Assembly (NCBI GenBank): GCA_007125875.1
Contig: SLCI01000215.1
Location: 1-30,263 of the forward strand
DNA: 30,263 nucleotides
Source of the DNA: Kiritimatiellia bacterium
GTDB lineage: Bacteria > Verrucomicrobiota > Kiritimatiellia > SLAD01
Direction: 5' to 3'
Under the pieces are notes generated by a model, which had not been told where the DNA came from, did no database searches, and saw only the letters and a program-made list of their open reading frames with translations. The number at the start of each line of letters is the position of its first letter. The stretch's first letter is position 1. The position numbers and the translations under genes were made by a program. Below are positions 6,757 to 15,948 of the stretch, piece after piece.

Positions 6757-7448
6757 TCACTTTCCTCCGCGAGTTCATCTTGATGGGCAAAAATTAGCGG
6801 CACCCACGTCTCGGTGCTTTCGCGCAGTGCGCGCGCTACGGCGACCGCGCTAACCGTGGCACCGGTAATGCCATCGATCTCCCAGGGTTGCGTCTTTGCT
6901 CCCTCAGGGACAGGCTGAATCGGATTGGCCAGCGCCTCGCCAGTTTCATCGAGCCGCACATCGAGCGCTTCAAAGTTCGCTAGAAAGCGGGGATCTGTTT
7001 CAATTTTGTCACCAAGGCCCGGCGTCTCCGAACTCTGTAGCACAGTGAAACCTATAATTTTTTCGCGATCTGGGGCATAGCCGAACAGCACGCGTATTTC
7101 ACCGGCATAACCACGCGAGGCGGCTTCGAGTGCGACACCGATCAAGTTCCCGTCTTCGTCGAATCCCGCGAAAAGGTCAGCGGCCGCGAGTTCTTCATCG
7201 GATAAGCGAATCAATTCCTGATCGATGACGGTGAAATTGGCGCGCGACACGGCGCCGGGTAGTACCTCAAATACAGCACGTTCGAGTGCTTCACGATGGT
7301 TGCGGGCGATCGGCTCGAGTGTAACCTGATAAATCAATACAATCGTAAAGCCCGACAGCATAGCGATCAGGCCCAACGTGGTGATGAGGCGCAGCGGGGA
7401 CGGCATGGCCGGGGGCGTAGCAGCGGATGGCGTGCTCATCTCGCTCAT
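6753..7448 (-). CDS. rnfG: Rnf electron transport complex subunit RnfG (FMN-carrying)
   Basis: 231 residues. One transmembrane helix (about 20-42) anchors a periplasm-facing FMN-binding domain. The flavinylation motif D-G-I-T-G-A-T-V-S places the covalent FMN on Thr198. Upstream is S-S-E-T-P-G-L-G-D-K (139-148), typical of the family. Attaching this FMN needs an ApbE-type flavin transferase, which is not in this window. The gene overlaps rnfD and rnfE by 4 bp each. Confidence 0.93.
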   Translation of the reverse strand: MSEMSTPSAATPPAMPSPLRLITTLGLIAMLSGFTIVLIYQVTLEPIARNHREALERAVFEVLPGAVSRANFTVIDQELIRLSDEELAAADLFAGFDEDGNLIGVALEAASRGYAGEIRVLFGYAPDREKIIGFTVLQSSETPGLGDKIETDPRFLANFEALDVRLDETGEALANPIQPVPEGAKTQPWEIDGITGATVSAVAVARALRESTETWVPLIFAHQDELAEESE

Positions 7449-8506
7449 GCTTTCGCCTCCCGTTTCTTGAGCGCACCGTATTTGCGCGGTTGCGTCATCT
7501 TGCTAATCAATGGGGAGGCGGCGTTGCCTAATAGAATGGCGTACATCACGCCTTCATTCAGGCCGCCGAAGAGACGGATGATCACCGTTAGCACGCCGAT
7601 TAATATGCCATATACCCAAGCGCCTTTTGCAGTTTCGGGTGAGCCAACCATGTCGGTGGCCATGAACACCGCGCCTAGCATCAGGCCGCCCGTAAAGAGG
7701 GTGAAGAAGGGAGAGGGATAGATAGTGGGATCGACCCAATAGAAGATTCCGGACAAGATGAAGGCGGAACCTAAAATGCTGACCGTTATGCGCCAATCCA
7801 TCATCTTGCGTACAATGAGATATAGCCCGCCCAGCAATATCAGTAGTGCCGATGTTTCGCCTGCGGATCCGGTGATGGTCCCCGTCAACAGCGCGAGCGT
7901 TTCGGTCGACTCCTGATTGTATTTCATCAAGGCCAAGGGCGTCGCACCGGTGAACCCGTCGACCGCAATTTGATCCAGCCATTCCGCGATGGGGCGGGGG
8001 ACCATCAGGGGCGGCGTCCATGTGGACGGTATGAACTGTGTAAAGCGTCCCGGTGCCATGGAAGGCACCCACGTGGTCATCGGTACCGTGAAAGCGGCTT
8101 GCGCGAAGGCGCGTCCCACTAACGCCGGATTCATGACATTAAAGCCTAGTCCGCCCCAAAACATCTTACCAACGGCAACGCCGAAGACCGCGGACACAAC
8201 CGCCATCCAGATCGGGAAACCGGGCGGCAAGATCAGCGCCAGTAGAATGCCGGTAATGGCAGCGCTCCAGTCATTCACGGTGCTGGGCTTGCCGGACCAT
8301 CGACAAATCAGGTGTTCAGTCCCGATACACACCGCTGTACAAACAATCAGCAACATCAATACGCTTAGCCCGAATTGATAGACGGACCAAGCGCACATCG
8401 GCAACATGGCATAGACCACATGCCGCATGATCTTTTCTACCGTCAACGGCTGATGCAAGTGCGGTGAGGTATGCAGTTGCACCGGTTTATCGGAAGATGC
8501 ACTCAT
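7445..8506 (-). CDS. rnfD: Rnf electron transport complex subunit RnfD (FMN-carrying)
   Basis: A 353-residue polytopic membrane subunit, NqrB/RnfD family. The covalent FMN site is Thr189 in D-G-F-T-G-A-T-P-L. Other family features are L-P-P-G-F-P-I-W (93-100), G-G-L-G-F-N-V-M-N-P-A (118-128) and the late F-M-A-T-D-M-V-G-S-P segment. About ten hydrophobic segments are visible. It starts in a 4-bp overlap with rnfC. In this family RnfD is thought to form the ion channel and pass electrons between flavins. Confidence 0.94.
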   Translation of the reverse strand: MSASSDKPVQLHTSPHLHQPLTVEKIMRHVVYAMLPMCAWSVYQFGLSVLMLLIVCTAVCIGTEHLICRWSGKPSTVNDWSAAITGILLALILPPGFPIWMAVVSAVFGVAVGKMFWGGLGFNVMNPALVGRAFAQAAFTVPMTTWVPSMAPGRFTQFIPSTWTPPLMVPRPIAEWLDQIAVDGFTGATPLALMKYNQESTETLALLTGTITGSAGETSALLILLGGLYLIVRKMMDWRITVSILGSAFILSGIFYWVDPTIYPSPFFTLFTGGLMLGAVFMATDMVGSPETAKGAWVYGILIGVLTVIIRLFGGLNEGVMYAILLGNAASPLISKMTQPRKYGALKKREAKA

Positions 8507-9861
8507 TTCGCCGCCGCTTTCAGTTCACGGTTCATGGCTTTCGATACCCGGAAATACTGCACCAACGGAATACTGGAGGGACAGACATAGCTGCAACACC
8601 CGCACTCGAAACAATCGAGCAAGTTGTACTCCAGCATTTCTTCGTGCTGCCGTTTGACCGCTAGTTTGCCGAGCACTGCGGGGTTGAGGAACATCGGGCA
8701 GGCCTCAACACATTTGCCACAGTTGATACAGGGATAGGTCCGGCGCGGAGCCAAATTGTCGATATCTTCTGGGCGCGGCACGAGGATACCGCCACATCCT
8801 TTGGTGATGGGCACGTCTAGGGATGAGACGGTATCCCCCATCATCGGGCCGCCCATGATCAAATACTTTGCCGAACCGTGATACCCAAGCCGCTGCAAAA
8901 TGAAACGGAGGGGAGTGCCTAAGGCGACCAGATAATTGCCCGGTTTATCCACGCCGGGCCCCGTCACGGTAACGACGCGCTCAATCACACCACGCTGCAT
9001 CGGCAGCAGGGTACCGATCTGGTTGGTGGTGGCGACATTGAATACACCGAGTCCGACCGACGACGGGTATTGACCGGACGGAATCTCGCGCCCGACTAGA
9101 GCCTTCGCCAGCATTTTTTCCGCACCTTGAGGATATTTGGTCGGTACGACCTTGACGGTCACACTGCCATCGCTGGGCAGCACACGCTTGATCGCTTCAG
9201 CGGCGTCACGCTTGTTATCTTCCGTGCCGATCACACCGCGCTGCGCGCCCATGGCCCGCATTAAGATTTGTGTGCCTCGCACCAAGGCTTCCGGTTGTTC
9301 CAGCATCAGGCGATGATCGGTCGTCAAATACGGTTCACACTCACAGCCATTGATCAGGATGGTATCGACCGTGTGCTCCGGTGGCGGCGACATCTTGACG
9401 TGCGTTGGGAAGGCGGCACCACCTAGGCCTACTAAGCCCGTATCCTGAATGGCTTGAAGAATTTCTTTCGGAGACAGCTGATCAATATCACGCTGAGCCC
9501 CGTACAGAATCTCCTGAGAGTCGCCCGGCGTAACCGTAAGATAGATAGCCGGAACCCGCGGGCCTTTTTGGGTGGGGGCCCAATCGATCTTGCGAATTAC
9601 TCCGGTGGCGGGTGCGTGCAGGGGTACCGACATAAAGCCGTCGGCCTCCGCAATCGGTTCGCCTCGTACCACTTCCTGACCCGGCCGCACAAGCGGTTTC
9701 GATGGCTTTCCGAAATGTTGCGACAACAGCAGCGTCAGTTCAGGCGGAAACGGGAACCGGGTGATCGGTTTGCCCGCCGTATAATGCTTATTGTCCGGCG
9801 GATGGATGCCATGGGCAAAACTTCCGCCGTTCAACAGGCTATGCTGTAAGTCACTAAGCAT
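8503..9861 (-). CDS. rnfC: Rnf electron transport complex subunit RnfC (NADH-binding)
   Basis: A 452-residue peripheral subunit that interacts with NAD(H). It opens with the RnfC N-terminal motif G-I-H-P-P-D-N-K. The flavin/NADH-binding region G-L-G-G-A-A-F-P-T-H is near residues 145-155, followed by N-G-C-E-C-E-P-Y. Two 4Fe-4S motifs lie near the C-terminus: C-I-N-C-G-K-C-V-E-A-C-P (about 376-390) and C-F-E-C-G-C-C-S-Y-V-C-P (about 415-427). The long Ala/Lys-rich tail of enterobacterial RnfC is missing; this is the shorter form common in anaerobes. It begins 21 bp after the PFOR stop, with only a distant GAGGA, so translation may rely on coupling to PFOR. Confidence 0.94.
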   Translation of the reverse strand: MLSDLQHSLLNGGSFAHGIHPPDNKHYTAGKPITRFPFPPELTLLLSQHFGKPSKPLVRPGQEVVRGEPIAEADGFMSVPLHAPATGVIRKIDWAPTQKGPRVPAIYLTVTPGDSQEILYGAQRDIDQLSPKEILQAIQDTGLVGLGGAAFPTHVKMSPPPEHTVDTILINGCECEPYLTTDHRLMLEQPEALVRGTQILMRAMGAQRGVIGTEDNKRDAAEAIKRVLPSDGSVTVKVVPTKYPQGAEKMLAKALVGREIPSGQYPSSVGLGVFNVATTNQIGTLLPMQRGVIERVVTVTGPGVDKPGNYLVALGTPLRFILQRLGYHGSAKYLIMGGPMMGDTVSSLDVPITKGCGGILVPRPEDIDNLAPRRTYPCINCGKCVEACPMFLNPAVLGKLAVKRQHEEMLEYNLLDCFECGCCSYVCPSSIPLVQYFRVSKAMNRELKAAAK

Positions 9862-9882
9862 GGATTTCGATTCGTCCTCGCC

Positions 9883-12800
9883 TTACTGGAATTTCTCGGC
9901 TCGCTTAATGAGCTTATCGAGGCCCTTTTCGTTTGGATCATGCGGTGTACCCGGATGGATGCACTGTCCGGTGCATTTTTCCGCGGAACGCACGATGTCC
10001 TTAAACGGGCCACCTTTGGGATCTTTCACATACGCCTTCTTCTCATCGTCGTAGGCAAAGATCTTTGGGTTGATATTCACGCATTCATCACAGGAGGTGC
10101 ACTCGTTGCGATCAATCCAGACCGGCTCATGACCCCCAGCCGCCGCTGCAGGGGGCGCTCCACCGTCGCCGGAAGGCGCAGGGGCTGTCGGCAAGACGGC
10201 TGCCGCGCCTTCGCCGGACAACATTTGCATCAAGCCCGTTGCCAGTTTTTGAGCGGTCTCAGCGCGCACTTGTGCCGCGATGGCATCCGGATCGACCTTT
10301 TTAGTCAGTCCAGCCAGAGACTTCAACGTACGCCAGAAATTAGCGCGCTCTTCAGTTGAGCGAACCAGCTCCTCCGCGACCAGGACGCGAATCAGACGAT
10401 TCTTCTTGTTGACGGCCCAAACATAGGGGAACAAGCCCTCACGCTCGTCTTCGGCCATCTCGATGAAGTCCGCGATCGGCACCATATTATCATTCCACGT
10501 GTCTTGCGGCGCGACCCGGAAATGTTTACGGAAACGGCCTTCCAACACCGCGAAGTCAGCAAAGGTCATCGGGACTTCCATGCTTTGCTCGTTACCGTCC
10601 TCGTCCTCATACTTGATGGAGTAGACGGGCCAATCCTCATCAATCGCTGGGTTACCTTCGAGGTCGAGGCAATCTTCCCATGTGTCGCCGGCATCCGGAT
10701 CGAAGCGCAGGACCGGATAGGCGCGTGATTCCAGCGCCATCTTGCTGCGCGCGAAGGTTGCTTCGTCGCCCACGCCGTGTTCCGGTTGGCAGACCGTGTA
10801 CACGTTGAAGAGGGCGGGCCGACGCGTGTTGATGCCGTCGATGAAGCCCTCGATCATGTGCGTGTAGTTCGCGAGATTGCCTTGGAAGACATAAGCGGCC
10901 CGATGCGCGGCACCGATCAAGCTCATCTCTTTGCGGATCTCGGTCTTGCCGTGCCACGCCTTGCCGTACGGGGCCATGTCGGACACCTGACCCGTAAAAC
11001 CGGAGGTACAGGCTTGTCCGCCGGTGTTGGAGTAGACCTGCGTATCGAGTACCAGCACTTTGATTGGACGTCCCGCCATCAGAGCGCGGGAAAGATTCTG
11101 GAATCCGATGTCATACATTGCGCCATCACCACCGACAGATACGACCGGCGGACACAGCTCGAATTCCTCATCCGTAAACTTCGACCAGTTATAATAGCGC
11201 AGCTCGTCTTCCATCTTTTGACGATTGGTCTCACCGTTGAGGGCGGCCTCGGCCATACGAATGGCTTTGAAGCCGTCGGCCATTTTGACCATATGTCCTT
11301 CGAAGATACCCAGCGCTACAGAGGGGGCATCTTGGAAGAGATGATTGGTCCAAGGGAACGGATACGGATTATAGGGCCATGAGGAGCCGTACACGGACGA
11401 ACATCCGGTCGCATTCGTGAAGCCCATGTTGGCTCGGCCCGTTTGTGTGTGGCCCACCTCATAATTCCATTTCAGCTCTTTCAACTGCTTCAGCAATCCG
11501 GTCACCCAGGCGAGCCAATCCTGATCCAGCGGCGAGCCCGCCGTGCCTTTGTCCAGCTCTGCGGCCAATGCCGACAGATTCAAGTCGCCGGTCTTGTGGG
11601 CTTCAATGATCTGTTGCAGTTTCGGTGCATCGCTAAGATCGACCGTTTGCGCCAATTGCATCTTAATATGCTGTTCAAGTTGTTCGATTAGACCATTAAT
11701 GCGCTCGACATGTTTCTTCACGCGTCGTTGCATCAGCGTGGTCACCGTGGCCGTGAAGATGTGCAGTACCGATTTTTCACCGCAGCCGGTGCACGCACCG
11801 TCACCGCAGACCATCGATTGATAGGCGCTCTTATCCATCAACATGGTTTCCAGCGCGCCGATCTTTTCATCGAAATCATCGATACGGATATATTCTTCCG
11901 GCGTGTTCGGCAGATCCAGCCAATAGTCCCAATCGCGTTGCAGGGTGTCGACGGAGTCCTTCGTCTGGGTCACTACGCGGAGGGCATCATCGTCGCACAC
12001 GTCTACGCACAGCATGCAGCCTTTGCAGGTGTAGGGATTGACCGTGATGGCAAACAAGCCGCCGGTACCAGCCGCCTGCTTTTCTTTTTGATTGTAGTAG
12101 GGCTTGGTAAGGGCGAATTTGAATTGGCCCATCGCTTGACGGAACCAGCCAAACTCCTCTTCCCATTCCTTGCGTTCGCCTTCAGGCGCTTCCAAAATCG
12201 TAGCAGTGATGGCTTCTTCCAGTAGGGGGCCAACATCAATCGCCTTACCGTTAGCGCCTTGCGTGGAGGCGCGCATCTTCTTCTCCACCGTACGTACGCC
12301 GCGGCGCAGTTTAGTGACCGTATGACCGGCCTTTTCGACTCGCTTGATGGTGGTAGCGAAGGCGTCACCAACGCTGCATGCGATGCCCGGAATTGCGCTG
12401 TCGGGGCAGACCGTGAAGCAATCGCTACACGCGGTACAATTCTCCGGAATCCATTCAGGATGATTGAAACGGATTTGCGTCATGTCGCGATACACGCCCG
12501 TGCTGGCCGGAATCAAGCTCATGGCGTTGAAGGGATCGGCCAGGTTATCGTTCGGACGACCGCCCAGATAAAAGGATCCGGTCTGTTCCCAGAAACGATG
12601 GATATCGGTCTTGGGATCGGTGCTGGCAGGCATGCGCTTGAGCATTACGGGCAGGGACGATTCCTGCTTGATCGGGGCTTCGCGCTCGCGCGTGATTTCC
12701 TTATCGGTGATTTCCGTAATTTGATCGAAGCCGCGCCGCACGACGCGTAGGTTATCCTCAACTACGCGTGCGCCTTTGCTGCCGAACTTCTTCTCAATCT

Positions 12801-14799
12801 GGGCTCGGATCGCGTTGAACAGTTTGTCTTCCGTCAGGTTCGCCGATTTCATCACCGGCGAGCAGGCAAAGAATGCGCCTTGGAAGGCGATGCCCTGCAT
12901 GCGGAATTGCAGTTCAATGTCCGACGCTTCCTCACGTGCGATTTTGAAGGCGTCCAGATAGAACACGCGGATATCATTTTCGATAATGAATTTCTGCTTG
13001 GTGGCCGGGATCGATTTCCATACCGCCTCGGCCGACTCTAATTCGCTCTGAATGATGAATACGCCGCCCTTCTTCAGACCAAATAGCGGATTGGTATGGC
13101 TGAACACGTTGGGATCAGGTGAGAGCACCACGTCCACATAGTTGTATTCACAGTTGATGCGGATCGGTTCCGGCGCGGCCGACATGTAATAGGTGGTCGG
13201 TTGCCCTTTCTTCTCTGAACCATATTTCGGATTGGCTTTGATGTCATAGCCCAGCAAGTCGTACAGCGTAATCGCGAGATTTTTGCCGGTCGTGATGGCG
13301 CCCCAGCCGCCGACCGAGTGCATACGCACGGTGATCGCGCCTTCCGGCAACAGGTTCGGGTTCTCACTACCTTTGATCGACAGTTCCTTGAGGTTGGGAT
13401 AGCCCTCAAGCAATTGTTGTTGGAAGATTTCCTGTTTCGGCGTGAACGCCTTGTCGTGTACAAAATCAATCGAGAGATAGAAGAATTTGCGACGATCGCC
13501 GCTCTCCAGCATGTTTTCTACGGCGGCGACGATGCCCTCCGGTTGCAGATCGCGCGAGCCCATGCCGAAACAGCCGGAATAGAGCGCTGGCATATCTTTG
13601 GCCTTGGCGTAGGCCGGGTAACGCGGGTAGGGCAGACCTTGTTTGCCGTTGCTGTGGCCGTTTTCGATACACTTCAGCAGCGTGGCCCGAATTTCGCGAA
13701 TCAATGGGAGATCTTCGGCCAGTGGCTGGTCCGTACGCTCGAGTACCGTGACTCCTTTACGGCCTTGTAAAATCTTACCGACCAGATCGCCGGGGAAGGG
13801 GCGATACATGGTCATATTGACCACGCCCATCTTAATGCCACGCGTTTCACGGAGGTAATCGGTGACCGCCTCGGCCGTGCCCATCACACTGCCCATCGCG
13901 ACGATCAGGTATTCGGCGTCTTCGCAGCGATAGGTGGCCACGCGACTATAAGGGCGTCCTGTAAGTGCCGTGAATTCCTTCATGCACTGATCCGTGATAT
14001 CACGGATATGATCGAAAAAGTAGGGGCGTTGCGCCGCAACGGACTGCATGTACGCGTCTTGATTCTGGACGCAACCGGCCACCACGGGATTATCGACATC
14101 CCAGAGGATTGGGACTCGGCGACGGGTCGGACCGTACATAATGCGCTGCCCTGGTGTTGGCGTGTCGATGATGTCTTCGGGTTTACCGAGAAATTCCGCG
14201 ATCAACTCACGTTCGGGTATCTTTAGCGTTTCGATCAAGTGCGTGGTCAGGAACCCGTCCTGGCCAACGGCTCCGGGGGTCAGGGATAGTTCGGCGATCT
14301 TGCGGGCGATAATGTTTAAGTCCGCCGCTTGCTGCGCATCTTTCGCCATTACTTGGAAGAAGCCAGTATCATCCATCAAGTGATAATCGTCGTGTCCGGC
14401 ATGCACGTTGAGCGTGGACTTCGTGATTGCGCGGCAGCCGATATTGAGCAGGTAGGGCAGGCGCTTGCCGACGGCGGGGTAAAGGGATTCGTGCATGTAA
14501 GCGATGCCTTGCCCGGAGGAAAAGTTCGAGGCGCGCAGCCCGCTCATCGACATCCCGGCCGTGACGGCCGCGGCCGCGTGTTCGCCTTCCGGCTCGAGGA
14601 AGATCAGTGGCCGACCGGATATGTTGATATGACCGGCGGCGGTCATCTCGGCCCAGTATTCGCCCATTTGGGTAGATGGCGTGATGGGGTAGGCGCCGGC
14701 AGCATCGCTGGATTCACGCTCACACATGATCACCGCAGTGTTTCCATCCAATGCGTCAAGGATGCCCGGATATTTGGCTTTGGGTGCTTTATCGCTCAT
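9883..14799 (-). CDS. nifJ: Extended single-chain pyruvate:ferredoxin oxidoreductase (PFOR) with C-terminal ferredoxin
   Basis: This enzyme converts pyruvate, CoA and oxidised ferredoxin to acetyl-CoA, CO2 and reduced ferredoxin. At 1638 residues it is far longer than usual PFORs (about 1170-1200). In order: a pyrimidine-binding domain with Y-P-I-T-P-S-T (Thr40), E-P-E-G-E-H-A (Glu71) and G-C-R-A-I (Arg123), matching the substrate and TPP contacts I recall from the D. africanus enzyme; a gamma domain with M-H-S-V-G-G-W-G-A near 495; a two-cluster ferredoxin domain with cysteine motifs near 786 and 928; C-G-D-G-A-C-T-G-C-G-E-K near 1000; a helical insert of about 110 residues; N-A-T-G-C-S-S near 1128; G-D-G-A-M-Y-D-I-G-F and S-N-T-G-G-Q of the TPP domain; an Ala/Pro/Gly linker near 1530-1560; and a terminal ferredoxin-like domain with cysteines near 1566-1572 and 1605-1610. 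AGAGGA lies 8 bases before the ATG. Activity on another 2-oxoacid cannot be excluded. Confidence 0.9.
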   Translation of the reverse strand: MSDKAPKAKYPGILDALDGNTAVIMCERESSDAAGAYPITPSTQMGEYWAEMTAAGHINISGRPLIFLEPEGEHAAAAVTAGMSMSGLRASNFSSGQGIAYMHESLYPAVGKRLPYLLNIGCRAITKSTLNVHAGHDDYHLMDDTGFFQVMAKDAQQAADLNIIARKIAELSLTPGAVGQDGFLTTHLIETLKIPERELIAEFLGKPEDIIDTPTPGQRIMYGPTRRRVPILWDVDNPVVAGCVQNQDAYMQSVAAQRPYFFDHIRDITDQCMKEFTALTGRPYSRVATYRCEDAEYLIVAMGSVMGTAEAVTDYLRETRGIKMGVVNMTMYRPFPGDLVGKILQGRKGVTVLERTDQPLAEDLPLIREIRATLLKCIENGHSNGKQGLPYPRYPAYAKAKDMPALYSGCFGMGSRDLQPEGIVAAVENMLESGDRRKFFYLSIDFVHDKAFTPKQEIFQQQLLEGYPNLKELSIKGSENPNLLPEGAITVRMHSVGGWGAITTGKNLAITLYDLLGYDIKANPKYGSEKKGQPTTYYMSAAPEPIRINCEYNYVDVVLSPDPNVFSHTNPLFGLKKGGVFIIQSELESAEAVWKSIPATKQKFIIENDIRVFYLDAFKIAREEASDIELQFRMQGIAFQGAFFACSPVMKSANLTEDKLFNAIRAQIEKKFGSKGARVVEDNLRVVRRGFDQITEITDKEITREREAPIKQESSLPVMLKRMPASTDPKTDIHRFWEQTGSFYLGGRPNDNLADPFNAMSLIPASTGVYRDMTQIRFNHPEWIPENCTACSDCFTVCPDSAIPGIACSVGDAFATTIKRVEKAGHTVTKLRRGVRTVEKKMRASTQGANGKAIDVGPLLEEAITATILEAPEGERKEWEEEFGWFRQAMGQFKFALTKPYYNQKEKQAAGTGGLFAITVNPYTCKGCMLCVDVCDDDALRVVTQTKDSVDTLQRDWDYWLDLPNTPEEYIRIDDFDEKIGALETMLMDKSAYQSMVCGDGACTGCGEKSVLHIFTATVTTLMQRRVKKHVERINGLIEQLEQHIKMQLAQTVDLSDAPKLQQIIEAHKTGDLNLSALAAELDKGTAGSPLDQDWLAWVTGLLKQLKELKWNYEVGHTQTGRANMGFTNATGCSSVYGSSWPYNPYPFPWTNHLFQDAPSVALGIFEGHMVKMADGFKAIRMAEAALNGETNRQKMEDELRYYNWSKFTDEEFELCPPVVSVGGDGAMYDIGFQNLSRALMAGRPIKVLVLDTQVYSNTGGQACTSGFTGQVSDMAPYGKAWHGKTEIRKEMSLIGAAHRAAYVFQGNLANYTHMIEGFIDGINTRRPALFNVYTVCQPEHGVGDEATFARSKMALESRAYPVLRFDPDAGDTWEDCLDLEGNPAIDEDWPVYSIKYEDEDGNEQSMEVPMTFADFAVLEGRFRKHFRVAPQDTWNDNMVPIADFIEMAEDEREGLFPYVWAVNKKNRLIRVLVAEELVRSTEERANFWRTLKSLAGLTKKVDPDAIAAQVRAETAQKLATGLMQMLSGEGAAAVLPTAPAPSGDGGAPPAAAAGGHEPVWIDRNECTSCDECVNINPKIFAYDDEKKAYVKDPKGGPFKDIVRSAEKCTGQCIHPGTPHDPNEKGLDKLIKRAEKFQ

Positions 14800-14886
14800 G
14801 ACTTATTCCTCTTTTTCGTTGATCCGTTTTCCTGGCTGCACTTCATCTTCGTGGCGCGATGACGTGCTGCTGGTCGCGTGATTGGT

Positions 14887-15765
14887 TTAGTCCACCCCCA
14901 CGGGTAAAGGTGTTTTTCTGATAATCTTCTTGGCCGCGCTGCCTTTAATCGTCTTGCCGTTCTCGAGCCAGACAATCGCGCCGGTGGGGCATCGCTCGAT
15001 GATGTGTGGGGAGGCGAGATGATTCTTGCTGTAATCGACTACGGCTAAATTGTTTTCCATCTGTACCAAGCCGCCCGGCGCGTCCAGGGCACAGCGACCG
15101 CAGGCATTGCAGGCCACTTCGCATTCCGCCAAGGCCTGATCGCCTTCGGCCAAACTCTTGCAGGCCACCCATAACTTGTGGCTGACCGGATGCATTTCGA
15201 ACAGATTGAGCGGACAGGCGATTACGCAATCGTTGCAGGCCACGCACTTGTCTTCGATCACTACGGGCAACCCGAATTCATTCATGTAGATGGCATCGAA
15301 TGTGCATGCGGTTTCACAATCACCCAAGCCTAGGCAGCCCCAAGCACAGGCTTTGCCGCCGCCACCGGTGGCCACCGCCGCGCGGCAGCTCGATACACCG
15401 GCATAGCGTGCCCGCATCTTGGCGACATGTGTGCCGCCTTGACAGGCAAGGCGAGCAACGATCTTCTCCTGTTCGCCGAGTGTGACGCCCATATGCTCCG
15501 CGATTGCTGCGTTGGCTTCGGCCCCATTGACGGTACATTTGGAGGGAGAGGCTTCGCCTTTCACGATCGCTTCAGCAAAGGGGCGACACCCGGCATAACC
15601 ACACGCACCGCAATTGACGTGCGGTAACATGTCTTCCACTTCATCGATACGCGGATCTTCGTGCACATGTAATTTACGCACCGCCGCTGCGATAACAGCC
15701 GCCAATGCAACGCCTAGCGCCAACATAAAGAGGACGGCCGGTGTAACTTGCGTTAGCGCGTCCAT
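14887..15765 (-). CDS. rnfB: Rnf electron transport complex subunit RnfB (ferredoxin-oxidising)
   Basis: 292 residues from the ATG at 15765, chosen for its GAGGA ribosome binding site about 6 bases upstream; a start 48 bases earlier lacks one. One transmembrane helix (about 8-29) is followed by the RnfB cluster motif N-C-G-A-C-G-Y-A-G-C (Cys52, 55, 60 and Cys77). The ferredoxin-type clusters use Cys140, 144, 150 and 154, then C-V-A-C-N-D-C-V-I-A-C-P (174-185), then C-N-A-C-G-R-C (219-225) with Cys259 (C-P-T-G-A-I). This multi-cluster form suits electron entry from ferredoxin. It is the first gene of the operon, separated from rnfCDGEA by PFOR, whereas in clostridial operons it is usually last (rnfCDGEAB). 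Confidence 0.93.
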   Translation of the reverse strand: MDALTQVTPAVLFMLALGVALAAVIAAAVRKLHVHEDPRIDEVEDMLPHVNCGACGYAGCRPFAEAIVKGEASPSKCTVNGAEANAAIAEHMGVTLGEQEKIVARLACQGGTHVAKMRARYAGVSSCRAAVATGGGGKACAWGCLGLGDCETACTFDAIYMNEFGLPVVIEDKCVACNDCVIACPLNLFEMHPVSHKLWVACKSLAEGDQALAECEVACNACGRCALDAPGGLVQMENNLAVVDYSKNHLASPHIIERCPTGAIVWLENGKTIKGSAAKKIIRKTPLPVGVD

Positions 15766-15813
15766 ACAGTCCTCAAGCCTGCCATGCGATATGAGATGCT
15801 CTCCATGGTTCAA

Positions 15814-15842
15814 ATCGTATTCATCCGGTTGTCCTGCAACAA
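15814..15842 (-). promoter_or_regulatory. Candidate promoter of the rnfB-PFOR-rnfCDGEA-FNR operon
   Basis: On the minus strand TTGTTG (-35) and TACGAT (-10) are separated by exactly 17 bp, which would start transcription about 40 bases before the rnfB ATG. Boxes match sigma-70 consensus at about four of six positions. It lies in the divergent rnfB/nadD gap. Confidence 0.4.
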
Positions 15843-15948
15843 TCAGGGCAGGGGCTAGGACATGTATCGGGGAAACACTGAGCGAGGTGTGCGCGGGACA
15901 TGTGAAATGGGTTTTCGTGGAGCCCCAGAATCGCTAGATTATGACGCA

